Positions 57,121 to 64,000 of a stretch of DNA of 64,000 nucleotides are shown here, one piece after another. Origin of the DNA: Propionispora vibrioides (GTDB lineage: Bacteria > Bacillota > Negativicutes > Propionisporales > Propionisporaceae); contig NZ_FODY01000020.1 in the NCBI RefSeq assembly GCF_900110485.1, positions 23,427-87,426 of the forward strand, read 5' to 3'. A program made the position numbers and the translations under genes. A model generated the notes under the pieces. That model was given only the letters and a program-made list of their open reading frames with translations. It did no database searches and had not been told where the DNA came from. Position 1 is the first letter of the stretch. Each line of letters begins with the position of its first letter.

Positions 57121-58182
57121 TTGGTAAGCAGACTTCGTTTGATGTTTTTATTGGCAGTGTTAATGCCACAGGCAGTGATGTTTTTTATGACCCATGGCTC
57201 GGCGTTGGCGACGAACAGACAGTTCAGTGAGGTGCAGGCTTGCACCTTAGCCGTTGCTTTGCTGCTGGGGTTGTTTTTACCCGGTATAGCCGCCGAGTGG
57301 GCTGTTGGCAAAAAGCTGCATCTCATGCGCCAACTGTGCTCGCGGGTTAAACGGGGAGATTACCGGGAATTACTGCCTGTACCCAATGAGTCATCCGAAG
57401 GCGACGCTGTGGATCCCGTACTTGCGTTGATGCGGGATATGAACTGGATGGCCCGCCACATTCAAATACGGGAACAGGATATTACACGGATGATTGACGA
57501 CCTGCGGCAATCCCGGGAAGCAGTGCGTGCGCAGAATCAGTTTCTTACCAATGTGAATGAGGAGCTGTTAGCTGCTCAGGCGGAGCTGCAGGAACGTACT
57601 GCTGAATTGGAAGCTGCCTGCCGGCAAATGGAGACAATGGCCATGACCGATCCTTTAACGGCAATCGCTAACCGGCGCTGCTTTTTTGAGCATCTGGAAC
57701 GGCATTTTGCTGCCAGAATATGCCGGTGCAAGCCGATATCCCTGATGATTTTGGATATTGACAGATTTAAGACAATTAACGATACCTATGGGCATCAAGC
57801 CGGCGACAGGATTTTGATGCGGCTGGCCGAAGTCATTCGTGAAAGCAGCCGGGACAAGGACTTGCCGGCCCGGGTGGGCGGTGAGGAATACGCTCTTTTA
57901 TTACCGGATACCGATTCCCAGGGAGCCATTGCAGTGGCCCGGCGAATCCAAAGCAAACTGGCAGTCAGTCAATTTGCTTTGGATTCCCGGGAACCGGCAA
58001 CGGTTGTTTCCATAACGGTTTCTATTGGTGTGTGTACCATGGTGACACTCCCTTGCTGGGACAGGGATAAGCTGTATAGTTATGCCGATCAGGCGCTGTA
58101 TTACTCAAAGAACAATGGACGCAACAGTATATCTTTTTATAATCCTGATACCGAATCAATCGCTGGAGTAAGGCTTAACTAA
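57121..58182 (+). CDS. Membrane diguanylate cyclase (GGDEF)
   Basis: A 353-residue protein with two N-terminal helices (LMFLLAVLMPQAVMFF, ACTLAVALLLGLFLPGIAA), a HAMP-like/coiled-coil link (about 65-170) and a GGDEF domain. The active-site motif is GGEEY (253-257), a functional variant. TTG start, AGGGGAGG upstream. It may report a membrane signal as cyclic-di-GMP; the next gene encodes an HD-GYP phosphodiesterase-like protein. Confidence 0.9.
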   Translation: MVSRLRLMFLLAVLMPQAVMFFMTHGSALATNRQFSEVQACTLAVALLLGLFLPGIAAEWAVGKKLHLMRQLCSRVKRGDYRELLPVPNESSEGDAVDPVLALMRDMNWMARHIQIREQDITRMIDDLRQSREAVRAQNQFLTNVNEELLAAQAELQERTAELEAACRQMETMAMTDPLTAIANRRCFFEHLERHFAARICRCKPISLMILDIDRFKTINDTYGHQAGDRILMRLAEVIRESSRDKDLPARVGGEEYALLLPDTDSQGAIAVARRIQSKLAVSQFALDSREPATVVSITVSIGVCTMVTLPCWDRDKLYSYADQALYYSKNNGRNSISFYNPDTESIAGVRLN

Positions 58183-58201
58183 CTGCGAGAAAGGATAACT
58201 T

Positions 58202-58834
58202 ATGGGATCGCATTTGATTGCTTTGGATGATTTGCATGAAGTAGTGGAGGCGCTGGCCTTAGCTCTGGATGCGAAAAATTCCTGCATGTGCGGGCACTCG
58301 GAACGGGTGGCGGAGTTGGCGCTGTTATTGGCGGCAGAACTTGGCTTTTCACCGGAAGAACAGATGAAAATACATATTGGTGCCCATTTGCATGATATTG
58401 GCAAAATCGGCATTCCTGACAGTATATTGAATAAAGAGGGGAAGCTGACCAAGGAAGAGTTTGATCTTATAAGGGAACATCCGGTCATTGGGGACAGCAT
58501 TGTAGGGCGGATTCAAGCTTTTCGTTCTATTGCCGATATTGTCCGCTATCATCATGAGCGCTATGACGGGAAAGGCTATCCTGACGGGCTGCAAGGGGAG
58601 GAAATACCGATTGAAGCCAGGATAGTGGCGGTGGCCGATTCGTTCGACGCCATGACAACCATCCGGACCTACCGGAGGGCGGTTTCGCTGAAGGAGGCAC
58701 TGGCGGAGATTGTTCGCTGCCGGGCTACACAGTTTGATCCAGTAGTAGTTGATGCCTTGTTGCAACTGGCCGCTGAAAATAAGTTGCATAGCATGTGTTA
58801 TGAAAGAAATACTAAGATTGCAGTCACAGGGTAA
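58202..58834 (+). CDS. HD-GYP domain phosphohydrolase
   Basis: A 210-residue stand-alone HD-GYP domain: CGHSERVAELALLLA, HLHDIGKIGIPD (His64-Asp65), LIREHPVIGDSIV, RYHHERYDGKGYPDG (GYP at 125-127) and VAVADSFDAMTT. Such enzymes hydrolyse cyclic-di-GMP. Pairs with the diguanylate cyclase 19 bases upstream. Confidence 0.92.
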   Translation: MGSHLIALDDLHEVVEALALALDAKNSCMCGHSERVAELALLLAAELGFSPEEQMKIHIGAHLHDIGKIGIPDSILNKEGKLTKEEFDLIREHPVIGDSIVGRIQAFRSIADIVRYHHERYDGKGYPDGLQGEEIPIEARIVAVADSFDAMTTIRTYRRAVSLKEALAEIVRCRATQFDPVVVDALLQLAAENKLHSMCYERNTKIAVTG

Positions 58835-58848
58835 GGCTGCAATTTTTT
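58817..58848 (+). terminator. Intrinsic terminator
   Basis: ATTGCAG pairs with CTGCAAT, followed by TTTTTT; overlaps the last codons of the HD-GYP gene. Confidence 0.65.
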
Positions 58849-58861
58849 AAAAACCTTTAAT

Positions 58862-58876
58862 TGAGAATGAATATCA
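58862..58876 (+). promoter_or_regulatory. Fur-type box ahead of the DUF2325 gene
   Basis: TGAGAATGAATATCA matches the 7-1-7 Fur consensus at 13 of 15 positions, 29 bases ahead of the start codon. Confidence 0.65.
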
Positions 58877-58904
58877 ATATTAATTAGAAAAAGGAGAGAT
58901 TTAT

Positions 58905-59213
58905 ATGTCGATTGTTATCGTTGGCGGAGATTATCTGGGAAACATCGAGAAGAACCTGTATGCTATGGGGGTCAAGGAACTGACCCATATTTCGGGGCGT
59001 AAGCCGATCGACCGGAACAAGATCAAAATTCCTCAGTCCACTTCTTTCATTTTAGTACTAACCGACTATATTAATCACTGTACAGCTCAGAATGTGAAAT
59101 GCATCGCCAAGTCCAAGTCGATCCCCATGGTATTTGCCAAACGGTCTTGGAGTTCAGTTGAAGAAAAAATAAAACAACTGGAGACCAGTGGTCCGTCTGC
59201 CTTGAAAGCGTAA
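58905..59213 (+). CDS. DUF2325 protein
   Basis: A 102-residue protein of the DUF2325 type: SIVIVGGDYLGNIEKNL, VKELTHISGRKPIDR, FILVLTDYINHCTAQNVKCIAK and SIPMVFAKRSW. Function unknown; Fur box upstream suggests a link to iron. The final residues (SALKA and stop) appear to come from the left end of a family B repeat. Confidence 0.85.
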   Translation: MSIVIVGGDYLGNIEKNLYAMGVKELTHISGRKPIDRNKIKIPQSTSFILVLTDYINHCTAQNVKCIAKSKSIPMVFAKRSWSSVEEKIKQLETSGPSALKA

Positions 59214-59350
59214 AAGAATTAGCGGGAATTTTTCCTAAGGCGAAGTGGGGAAGGCGCGCCTATCGGACATAGGTAAACCGGCGACAACGGAGCATGGCGG
59301 GGAAAAGACCAGTGAAATCATTATGATTTCAGTGTAAATAGGCCACTAAA
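59190..59350 (+). repeat. Family B repeat (B5)
   Basis: GGTCCGTCTGCCTTGAAAGCG, AGCGGGAATTTTTCC, CCTATCGGACATAGGTAAACCGGCGACAACGGAG and an end TTTCAG...AGGCCACTA. It overlaps the 3' end of the DUF2325 gene. Confidence 0.7.
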
Positions 59351-59395
59351 TAAAGGGGATAATAGAAATAGGAAATACATATAGCTATAGTTAAA

Positions 59396-59432
59396 AAGAG
59401 CCACTGTTGGTCGATGAGACAGTGGTTCTTTT
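59396..59432 (+). terminator. Intrinsic terminator
   Basis: AGAGCCACTGT pairs with ACAGTGGTTCT, followed by TTTTG. Confidence 0.8.
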
Positions 59433-59489
59433 GCATGACGGCTCCTGGTTGCAAAAGAAGGATTTCAGCTCGGATGATGAGAAGTTTGG

Positions 59490-59580
59490 AGAGGTAGTGG
59501 TTCGTCTACTTTGAAGGCGTAAAAGAATTCGCAGGAATTTTATCGTAAGGCGAGGCGGCGCGCCTTGGCGGGAAAAAGGT
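59490..59580 (+). repeat. Family B repeat fragment (B6)
   Basis: GGTTCGTCTACTTTGAAGGCGTAAAAGAATTCGCAGGAATTTTATCGTAAGGCGAGGCGG repeats the left half of B5. The right half is missing. The segment is just ahead of the YkvA-like gene. Confidence 0.6.
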
Positions 59581-59601
59581 TAGGATAAGGAGGCAGTGAA
59601 A

Positions 59602-59976
59602 ATGGGATATGAACAAGAATATTCTGAGGCATCCTTTTGGAGTAAGGCGCGGCAAACGGCGAAGAAAGCCGGTAAAAAAGTCATCTACAGTGCATTGCTG
59701 TTATATTACACAACGCGGCGGCCGGAGACGCCGAGATGGGCAAAAACAGCCATCTATGGCGCGCTGGGTTATTTCGTCTCCGTGATTGACTTCATACCGG
59801 ATGTGACTCCTTTTGTCGGATATGCCGATGATCTGGGGGTGCTTGCCATAGCCCTTTCCGTTTGCGCGGCCTATGTCAATGAAGAAGTGAGACAAAAAGC
59901 GCGGGAAAAACTTTGCGATTGGTTTGGCAAGGAGGCATTGACAGTCGACGGAACGCTCGAAAGGTTCCGCAAATAG
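59602..59976 (+). CDS. YkvA (DUF1232) family membrane protein
   Basis: A 124-residue protein with the DUF1232 core: RPETPRWAKTAIYGALGYFVSVIDFIPDVTPFVGYADDL. Basic N-terminal region, at least one to two membrane helices. ATG 59602 is eight bases after AAGGAGG; a GTG at 59596 is too close. Function unknown in the family. Confidence 0.88.
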   Translation: MGYEQEYSEASFWSKARQTAKKAGKKVIYSALLLYYTTRRPETPRWAKTAIYGALGYFVSVIDFIPDVTPFVGYADDLGVLAIALSVCAAYVNEEVRQKAREKLCDWFGKEALTVDGTLERFRK

Positions 59977-60283
59977 GTACTATGTCTTGCATAATAGCTG
60001 TCAGTTGTGGTATTATCAAAATGGTTTTATACAGACTGTTCCGGGTGGTATCCTCAGGGAGCTATACTGGCGCAGACTTTTCAATTATTTTTAACAATAA
60101 AAAACGATAACCGCTTAGAGCCGCAGGGACTGGGACGGAAAGGTAAGCAAGGGATAAGTATGCCTTTCGGATGGTTCCGAAAGGTTTTTTTGTATGCATA
60201 AAACGGTAGCTTCGGCTGTGCAGCAGTCGGTTGAACCGTTTCCAGATCGGTTGGCGTAAGCGGAATGAAGGCGGGAAGAGAGT
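59977..60283 (+). promoter_or_regulatory. Leader of the pantothenate operon with terminator
   Basis: No gene is seen. A structured stretch from about 60105 (CGATAACCGCTTAGAGCCGCAGGGACTGG) ends in a terminator at 60163-60191: CCTTTCGG pairs with CCGAAAGG, followed by seven T. A terminator inside a leader ahead of pan genes suggests attenuation. It could be the known pan RNA motif, but I cannot confirm its consensus from memory. Confidence 0.5.
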
Positions 60284-61186
60284 ATGGTAGCAAAAAAGCC
60301 CTCCCTTGCGGTGATCGGCGCCGGAAGGGTGGGCAGCGTATTGGCTGCTTATCTAATGGACAGGGGATATCCTCTGGTTGGAGTGGGTAGCCGGACTGAA
60401 CAATCGGCCGCGCGGCTGGGCAACAGGCTAAAGGTACCGTGGTCGACAAATGGAGCGGAAATAGCCAGTAAAGCTGACCTTGTCATTGTTTGCACACCTG
60501 ACAGCCAGGTAGAGCCGGTTGTGCAGGCCATAGCAGCAAAACGGGGCTTCTGGGCCGGACAATATGTTTTTCATACCAGCGGAGCACTGTCTTTAACACC
60601 GCTGGCCGCCGCAGCCGAAATAGGCGCCTTTACCGGATCGCTGCATCCGTTGCAGTCGTTTACCGATGATCCGGAACAGGAACTGCCGGCCGGGACTTAT
60701 TTCGCCATTGACGGCGGCAAGGAAGCGGCAAGGCTGGCGGCAAGCCTGGTGATCGAGCTGGAGGGAGTAGGCTTCACGGTTCCGGCCGGCGAGCGGGGCA
60801 GATATCACGCGGCGGCTTGTATGGCCTCTAATTATCTGGTATCCCTGCTGCATTGTGCGGCCCGTCTGCTGGACGGTTGCGGCTTAACGGAATGGGAGGC
60901 GCTGCAGGCGCTGGCTCCCTTACTCAAGGGAACGCTGGACAATGTGAGCCGCCAAGGGACAGGTCCGGCATTGACCGGGCCGATTCGCCGCGGTGATGCC
61001 GCTACGGTGCGCCGACATATGGAGGCACTCCAGGCGGCGGGAGATATAGACAGATTGCTCTTATATCGGGCCTTGGGCCTGTATACCGTACAGATAGCTG
61101 AAAGACAGGCAGGTTTTAGTGAGGACGCGAGAAACGAATTAATAACATTGTTGAACAGTAACGGGAGGAATGAAAATGAGCGATAA
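60284..61186 (+). CDS. Rossmann-like DUF2520 protein, possible ketopantoate reductase
   Basis: A 300-residue protein with the NAD(P)-binding AVIGAGRVGSVLAAYL, then FHTSGALSLTPL, FTGSLHPLQSFTD and a C-terminal DUF2520 helical domain (RYHAAACMASNYLVSLLHCAARLL). No panE is seen here, and this gene overlaps panB, so it probably supplies the ketopantoate reductase step as other non-PanE reductases do in some bacteria. Family known, role inferred. Confidence 0.8.
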   Translation: MVAKKPSLAVIGAGRVGSVLAAYLMDRGYPLVGVGSRTEQSAARLGNRLKVPWSTNGAEIASKADLVIVCTPDSQVEPVVQAIAAKRGFWAGQYVFHTSGALSLTPLAAAAEIGAFTGSLHPLQSFTDDPEQELPAGTYFAIDGGKEAARLAASLVIELEGVGFTVPAGERGRYHAAACMASNYLVSLLHCAARLLDGCGLTEWEALQALAPLLKGTLDNVSRQGTGPALTGPIRRGDAATVRRHMEALQAAGDIDRLLLYRALGLYTVQIAERQAGFSEDARNELITLLNSNGRNENER

Positions 61187-62012
61187 AAAGATAACAGTAA
61201 GCGTGATCCGGGAACGGAAACTGGCGGGACAGGCCGTTTCCATGTTGACAGCCTATGATTACAGTATGGCCGTCACCTTGGACCGGGCCGGTGTTGATAT
61301 GCTGCTGGTCGGTGACTCGCTGGGCAATGTGGTGCTTGGCTATGACTCTACCCTGCCGGTAACTATGGAGGATATGATCCACCATGGCAAGGCTGTCTGC
61401 CGAGGAGCTAAACGGGCTTTGGTTGTCGTCGACATGCCGTTTATGTCCTATCAGGTGACCGTCGAGGCTGCGGTGACTAATGCCGGACGGATTATGAAGG
61501 AGACGGGAGCCCAGGCGGTAAAAGTGGAAGGCGGCGAGGAGATGGCCGAGGTTGTCAGTGCCATTGTGCGAGCCGGTATCCCTGTTGTTGCTCATGTCGG
61601 CCTTACTCCCCAGTCGGTGCATCAATTGGGCGGTTTTAAGGTCCAGGGGAAAAGCCAGGCCGCCGCGCAAAAGCTGCTCAATGATGCACGGGCACTGGAA
61701 AAGGCGGGAGCTTTTGCTCTGGTTATGGAATGCATTCCGGAAGCTCTGGCCCAAAAAGTGACTCAAGCTTTGCAGATTGCGACGATTGGTATTGGCGCCG
61801 GTGCCGGTTGTGACGGACAAGTGCTGGTTATCAATGATTTATTGGGAATGTGCTCAGGCTTTACACCGAAGTTTGTCAAGAAATATGCCAATCTGGAGCG
61901 AATGATTAGCGAGTCGGTTACGGCCTATATCCGGGAGATTGGAGAAAAACAGTTTCCCGGGCCGGAACACAGTTTCCAGCTCGCTGATGTAGAATTGGAA
62001 AAGCTTTATTAA
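61176..62012 (+). CDS. panB: 3-methyl-2-oxobutanoate hydroxymethyltransferase
   Basis: A 278-residue PanB, which makes ketopantoate from ketoisovalerate and methylene-tetrahydrofolate. MLTAYDYSMAVTLDRAG, LLVGDSLGNVVLGYDSTLPVTMEDMI, AVKVEGGEE, VAHVGLTPQSVHQLGGFKVQG and GIGAGAGCDGQVLV are diagnostic. ATG 61176 is seven bases past GGGAGG; the earlier ATG 61170 is too close. Confidence 0.97.
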   Translation: MSDKKITVSVIRERKLAGQAVSMLTAYDYSMAVTLDRAGVDMLLVGDSLGNVVLGYDSTLPVTMEDMIHHGKAVCRGAKRALVVVDMPFMSYQVTVEAAVTNAGRIMKETGAQAVKVEGGEEMAEVVSAIVRAGIPVVAHVGLTPQSVHQLGGFKVQGKSQAAAQKLLNDARALEKAGAFALVMECIPEALAQKVTQALQIATIGIGAGAGCDGQVLVINDLLGMCSGFTPKFVKKYANLERMISESVTAYIREIGEKQFPGPEHSFQLADVELEKLY

Positions 62013-62026
62013 TAGGAGTGTGCAGC

Positions 62027-62884
62027 ATGCTTATTATAGAATCAATTGCAGATATGCGACAATTTGTCAGACAGGCCTGGGCGGCCGGCAAGACGGTTGG
62101 TCTGGTGCCGACCATGGGAGCCCTGCATGAGGGGCATCTCACGTTGATGCGGCAGGCCTGTGCGGCCTGTGATGTGGTTGTGGCCAGTATCTTTGTCAAT
62201 CCGACCCAGTTTGGGCCGAATGAGGATTTTGCCGCCTATCCCCGTGATTTGGCCAGTGACAGTGAAAAAGCCGCCGCTGCCGGTGTGGCTGCTATTTTTC
62301 ACCCGTCGGTGGCGGAAATGTATCCTACAGGTTTCAGCACGTACGTCCGGGTGGAGGGGATTACGGAGAAACTGTGCGGCCGTTCCCGGCCGGGTCATTT
62401 CCAGGGAGTGACAACGGTAGTTAATAAATTATTCCATATTGTTCAGCCCGACAAGGCCTTTTTCGGACAGAAGGATGCCCAACAGGTACTGGTGCTGCAG
62501 CGAATGGTTCAGGATTTGAATATGGATATTACGTTGGAAGTGGTACCTATTGTCCGGGAGGCGGACGGTTTGGCAAAAAGTTCCCGCAATGTGTACCTAT
62601 CGGCGGAGGAAAGGCAGGCAGCGCTGGTGCTTTCCCGCAGTCTGGCCAGAGCGCAGCAAGCGGTAGCGGCCGGAGAATGCGATGTAGCGGTATTGAGGGA
62701 ACTGGTCACAGAAGAAATTGCGGCACAGCCGCTAGCCGCTATCGACTATGTCGAGTTGTATGGCTATCCCGGCCTGGAGGATATTGACAGACTAAGTGGC
62801 AGGGCGCTATTGGCCCTGGCTGTTAAAATCGGTAAAACCCGGTTGATTGATAATTGTATTTTGGAGGCTAAGGCATGTTTTTAA
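62027..62884 (+). CDS. panC: Pantothenate synthetase
   Basis: A 285-residue PanC, which joins pantoate and beta-alanine with [66 protein letters not shown] and [12 protein letters not shown] are the ATP and pantoate sites. ATG 62027 with AGGAG eight bases upstream. Overlaps panD by ten bases. Confidence 0.97.
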   Translation: MLIIESIADMRQFVRQAWAAGKTVGLVPTMGALHEGHLTLMRQACAACDVVVASIFVNPTQFGPNEDFAAYPRDLASDSEKAAAAGVAAIFHPSVAEMYPTGFSTYVRVEGITEKLCGRSRPGHFQGVTTVVNKLFHIVQPDKAFFGQKDAQQVLVLQRMVQDLNMDITLEVVPIVREADGLAKSSRNVYLSAEERQAALVLSRSLARAQQAVAAGECDVAVLRELVTEEIAAQPLAAIDYVELYGYPGLEDIDRLSGRALLALAVKIGKTRLIDNCILEAKACF

Positions 62885-63258
62885 CATCATTGAAGGCAAA
62901 AATTCATTGCGCTACGGTAACGGAAGCTAATTTGCAGTATATGGGAAGCGTTACGATTGACGAGGCGCTGCTGGAAGCAGCCGGGATGTATCCCAATGAA
63001 AAGGTGCAAATCGTCAACAATAATAACGGCAGCCGGCTGGAAACCTATATAATCAAGGGTCCCCGGGATTCGGGCGTCATTTGCCTGAATGGCGCAGCAG
63101 CCCGTTTGGTACAGCCGGGGGACAAGGTCATTATCATCGCCTACGCCATGATGAGTGAGGCTGAATTTCATAGTTTCTCACCTGCTGTGGTTATGGTAGA
63201 TGGCAATAACCGGCTTGTGGAGGTTCGCCACGGAGAAGTTCACGGGACTACCGGCTGA
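62875..63258 (+). CDS. panD: Aspartate 1-decarboxylase
   Basis: A 127-residue PanD proenzyme, which makes beta-alanine. Gly24-Ser25 in YMGSVTID is the self-cleavage site that forms the pyruvoyl group, and Lys9 (KAKIH), plus [20 protein letters not shown], match the family. It completes a panB-panC-panD operon. Confidence 0.97.
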   Translation: MFLTSLKAKIHCATVTEANLQYMGSVTIDEALLEAAGMYPNEKVQIVNNNNGSRLETYIIKGPRDSGVICLNGAAARLVQPGDKVIIIAYAMMSEAEFHSFSPAVVMVDGNNRLVEVRHGEVHGTTG

Positions 63259-63733
63259 CGTGGTTTTTGACAAATATCCGGTTTTCCTATGGAAAAAGGA
63301 ATTGACGGAACGCCTAAAGTATATTATGATTTACTCATATATTTTGACTGTATATCACGCTGACTTTGTAGCTAAAGAGGCGTTTATTGTGGTAGGATAG
63401 GAAAAACTGAATCATACAGGCCGATTGGATAACCAAAGGCTAAAGAATGTTTTTTAAGCATTCTTTAGCCTTTTTTATTTTTGTCGATATGAACATAGGT
63501 AAGTCGACAACAGCGAGACCTTATGAAAAAAGGTCCGTAAAGGAATTGTAATTTCAAAGTTGGTGGACCACAGCAGGTCAGAACAAAAAAGTCCATCGGT
63601 AATATGTCAAGAGATTAAAAACGGATAACCCCTAGAAAGACTGCTGATGGATACCAAAAAATCGAAAAAGGAGGACTACCACCTAAGCCCCAGCTTTAAT
63701 TTCAAAAAAACGGGGCGGCGATCAACGGTACGG
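63259..63733 (+). other. Gap with terminator and a family B fragment
   Basis: No gene is seen. A strong terminator lies at 63435-63478: AAAGGCTAAAGAATG pairs with CATTCTTTAGCCTTT before a T run. 63484-63572 is a family B 3' fragment (GAACATAGGTAAGTCGACAACAGCGAGACC...TTTCAAAGTTGGTGGACCAC). The remainder to 63733 may be the end of the IS element; its border is not visible with certainty. Confidence 0.7.
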
Positions 63734-64000
63734 TTAGGCCGTAACCGAAGGGATATACAGACGGTTGTCCTTCAGCAGCCGGAAGACCAACCGGACCAAT
63801 TTTCTGGCAGTGAGGGCGAGCGCGCGTTTGTGCTGGTACTTGTTGACCTCTTTGTATTTAAGGTCATAGTAGCGCCGATGCTCCGTGTCGCAACGCACGA
63901 GGGACTTGGCAGCTTCACACAAGTAATATTTGAGAAAGCGATTGCCGGATCGGATGAGGCGGGTGTTCTGAGCCTCAAATTGACCGGACTGATGTTGGGA
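63734..64000 (-). mobile_element. IS110-type transposase, C-terminal part (cut by window)
   Basis: Minus-strand frame open to the window edge: SGQFEAQNTRLIRSGNRFLKYY, then LCEAAKSLVRCD, YYDLKYKEVNKYQHKRALAL and TARKLVRLVFRLLKDNRLY. This matches the C-terminal part of IS110-family transposases. The stop is at 63734. The start and left side lie beyond the window. Confidence 0.85.

Noticed and set aside
63200..63400. A 66-codon plus frame overlapping the end of panD
   Set aside because: Begins inside panD in another frame, has no ribosome site and no family pattern.

Overview
The window reads as the chromosome of a diderm, anaerobic Firmicute of the class Negativicutes (Sporomusa/Pelosinus/Propionispora-like). 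Genes carry Firmicute-type AGGAGG ribosome binding sites and many TTG or GTG starts. The cell also has outer-membrane equipment: TonB-ExbB-ExbD, TonB-dependent receptors, an OmpH/Skp chaperone and an autotransporter-type barrel. Genus assignment is inference. No rRNA, tRNA or CRISPR array was seen.

Layout. (1) 1-11147: two tandem cobalamin riboswitches, each with its own terminator, precede two acyl-CoA dehydrogenases, EtfBA, CoA-acylating succinate semialdehyde dehydrogenase, 4-hydroxybutyrate dehydrogenase, 4-hydroxybutyryl-CoA dehydratase, a NifU-like protein and a 4-hydroxybutyrate CoA-transferase. Together these form a B12-independent route from succinyl-CoA to butyryl-CoA. (2) 11534-14391: a clipped glycerol-dehydrogenase-like protein, a [FeFe] hydrogenase of the group B type, a Cys-rich small protein and a lone EtfA-like N-terminal domain. 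(3) 14587-17603: an HxlR regulator, a nitroreductase and a BacA/Rv1819c-type ABC protein. (4) 17742-29061: three cobalamin riboswitches in series ahead of ompH, a Ser/Thr/Gly-rich protein, a 1466-residue fusion of an autotransporter barrel with a complete TonB-dependent receptor, a papain-like peptidase, an unknown protein and the corrinoid-remodelling enzyme CbiZ. This is the most unusual locus here. (5) 29088-46716: riboswitch-controlled gldA, riboswitch-controlled btuB, two full BtuFCD-type importers, an orphan nitrogenase-like protein, ExbB-ExbD-TonB, a corrinoid adenosyltransferase, riboswitch-controlled cbiL and an ABC exporter pair. (6) 46982-59213: an iron-responsive region with five Fur-type boxes near a zinc-ligand-free S4 paralog, a STAS protein plus flavodoxin, a metal P-type ATPase operon, feoB and a DUF2325 gene. 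A diguanylate cyclase and an HD-GYP protein lie between. (7) 59602-63258: a YkvA-like protein and a pantothenate operon. (8) 63734-64000: the end of an IS110-type transposase.

How it fits together. Eight cobalamin riboswitches in 42 kb make this a corrinoid regulon. Uptake across both membranes, remodelling (CbiZ), adenosylation and one synthesis step are all present. The 4-hydroxybutyrate route under the same control suggests that when B12 is short the cell moves succinyl-CoA away from the B12-dependent methylmalonyl-CoA path towards butyrate. That is inference.

Short non-coding repeats with inverted ends (families A and B here, plus C and D) fill many intergenic gaps. One is nested in another, and several form the 3' ends of genes.
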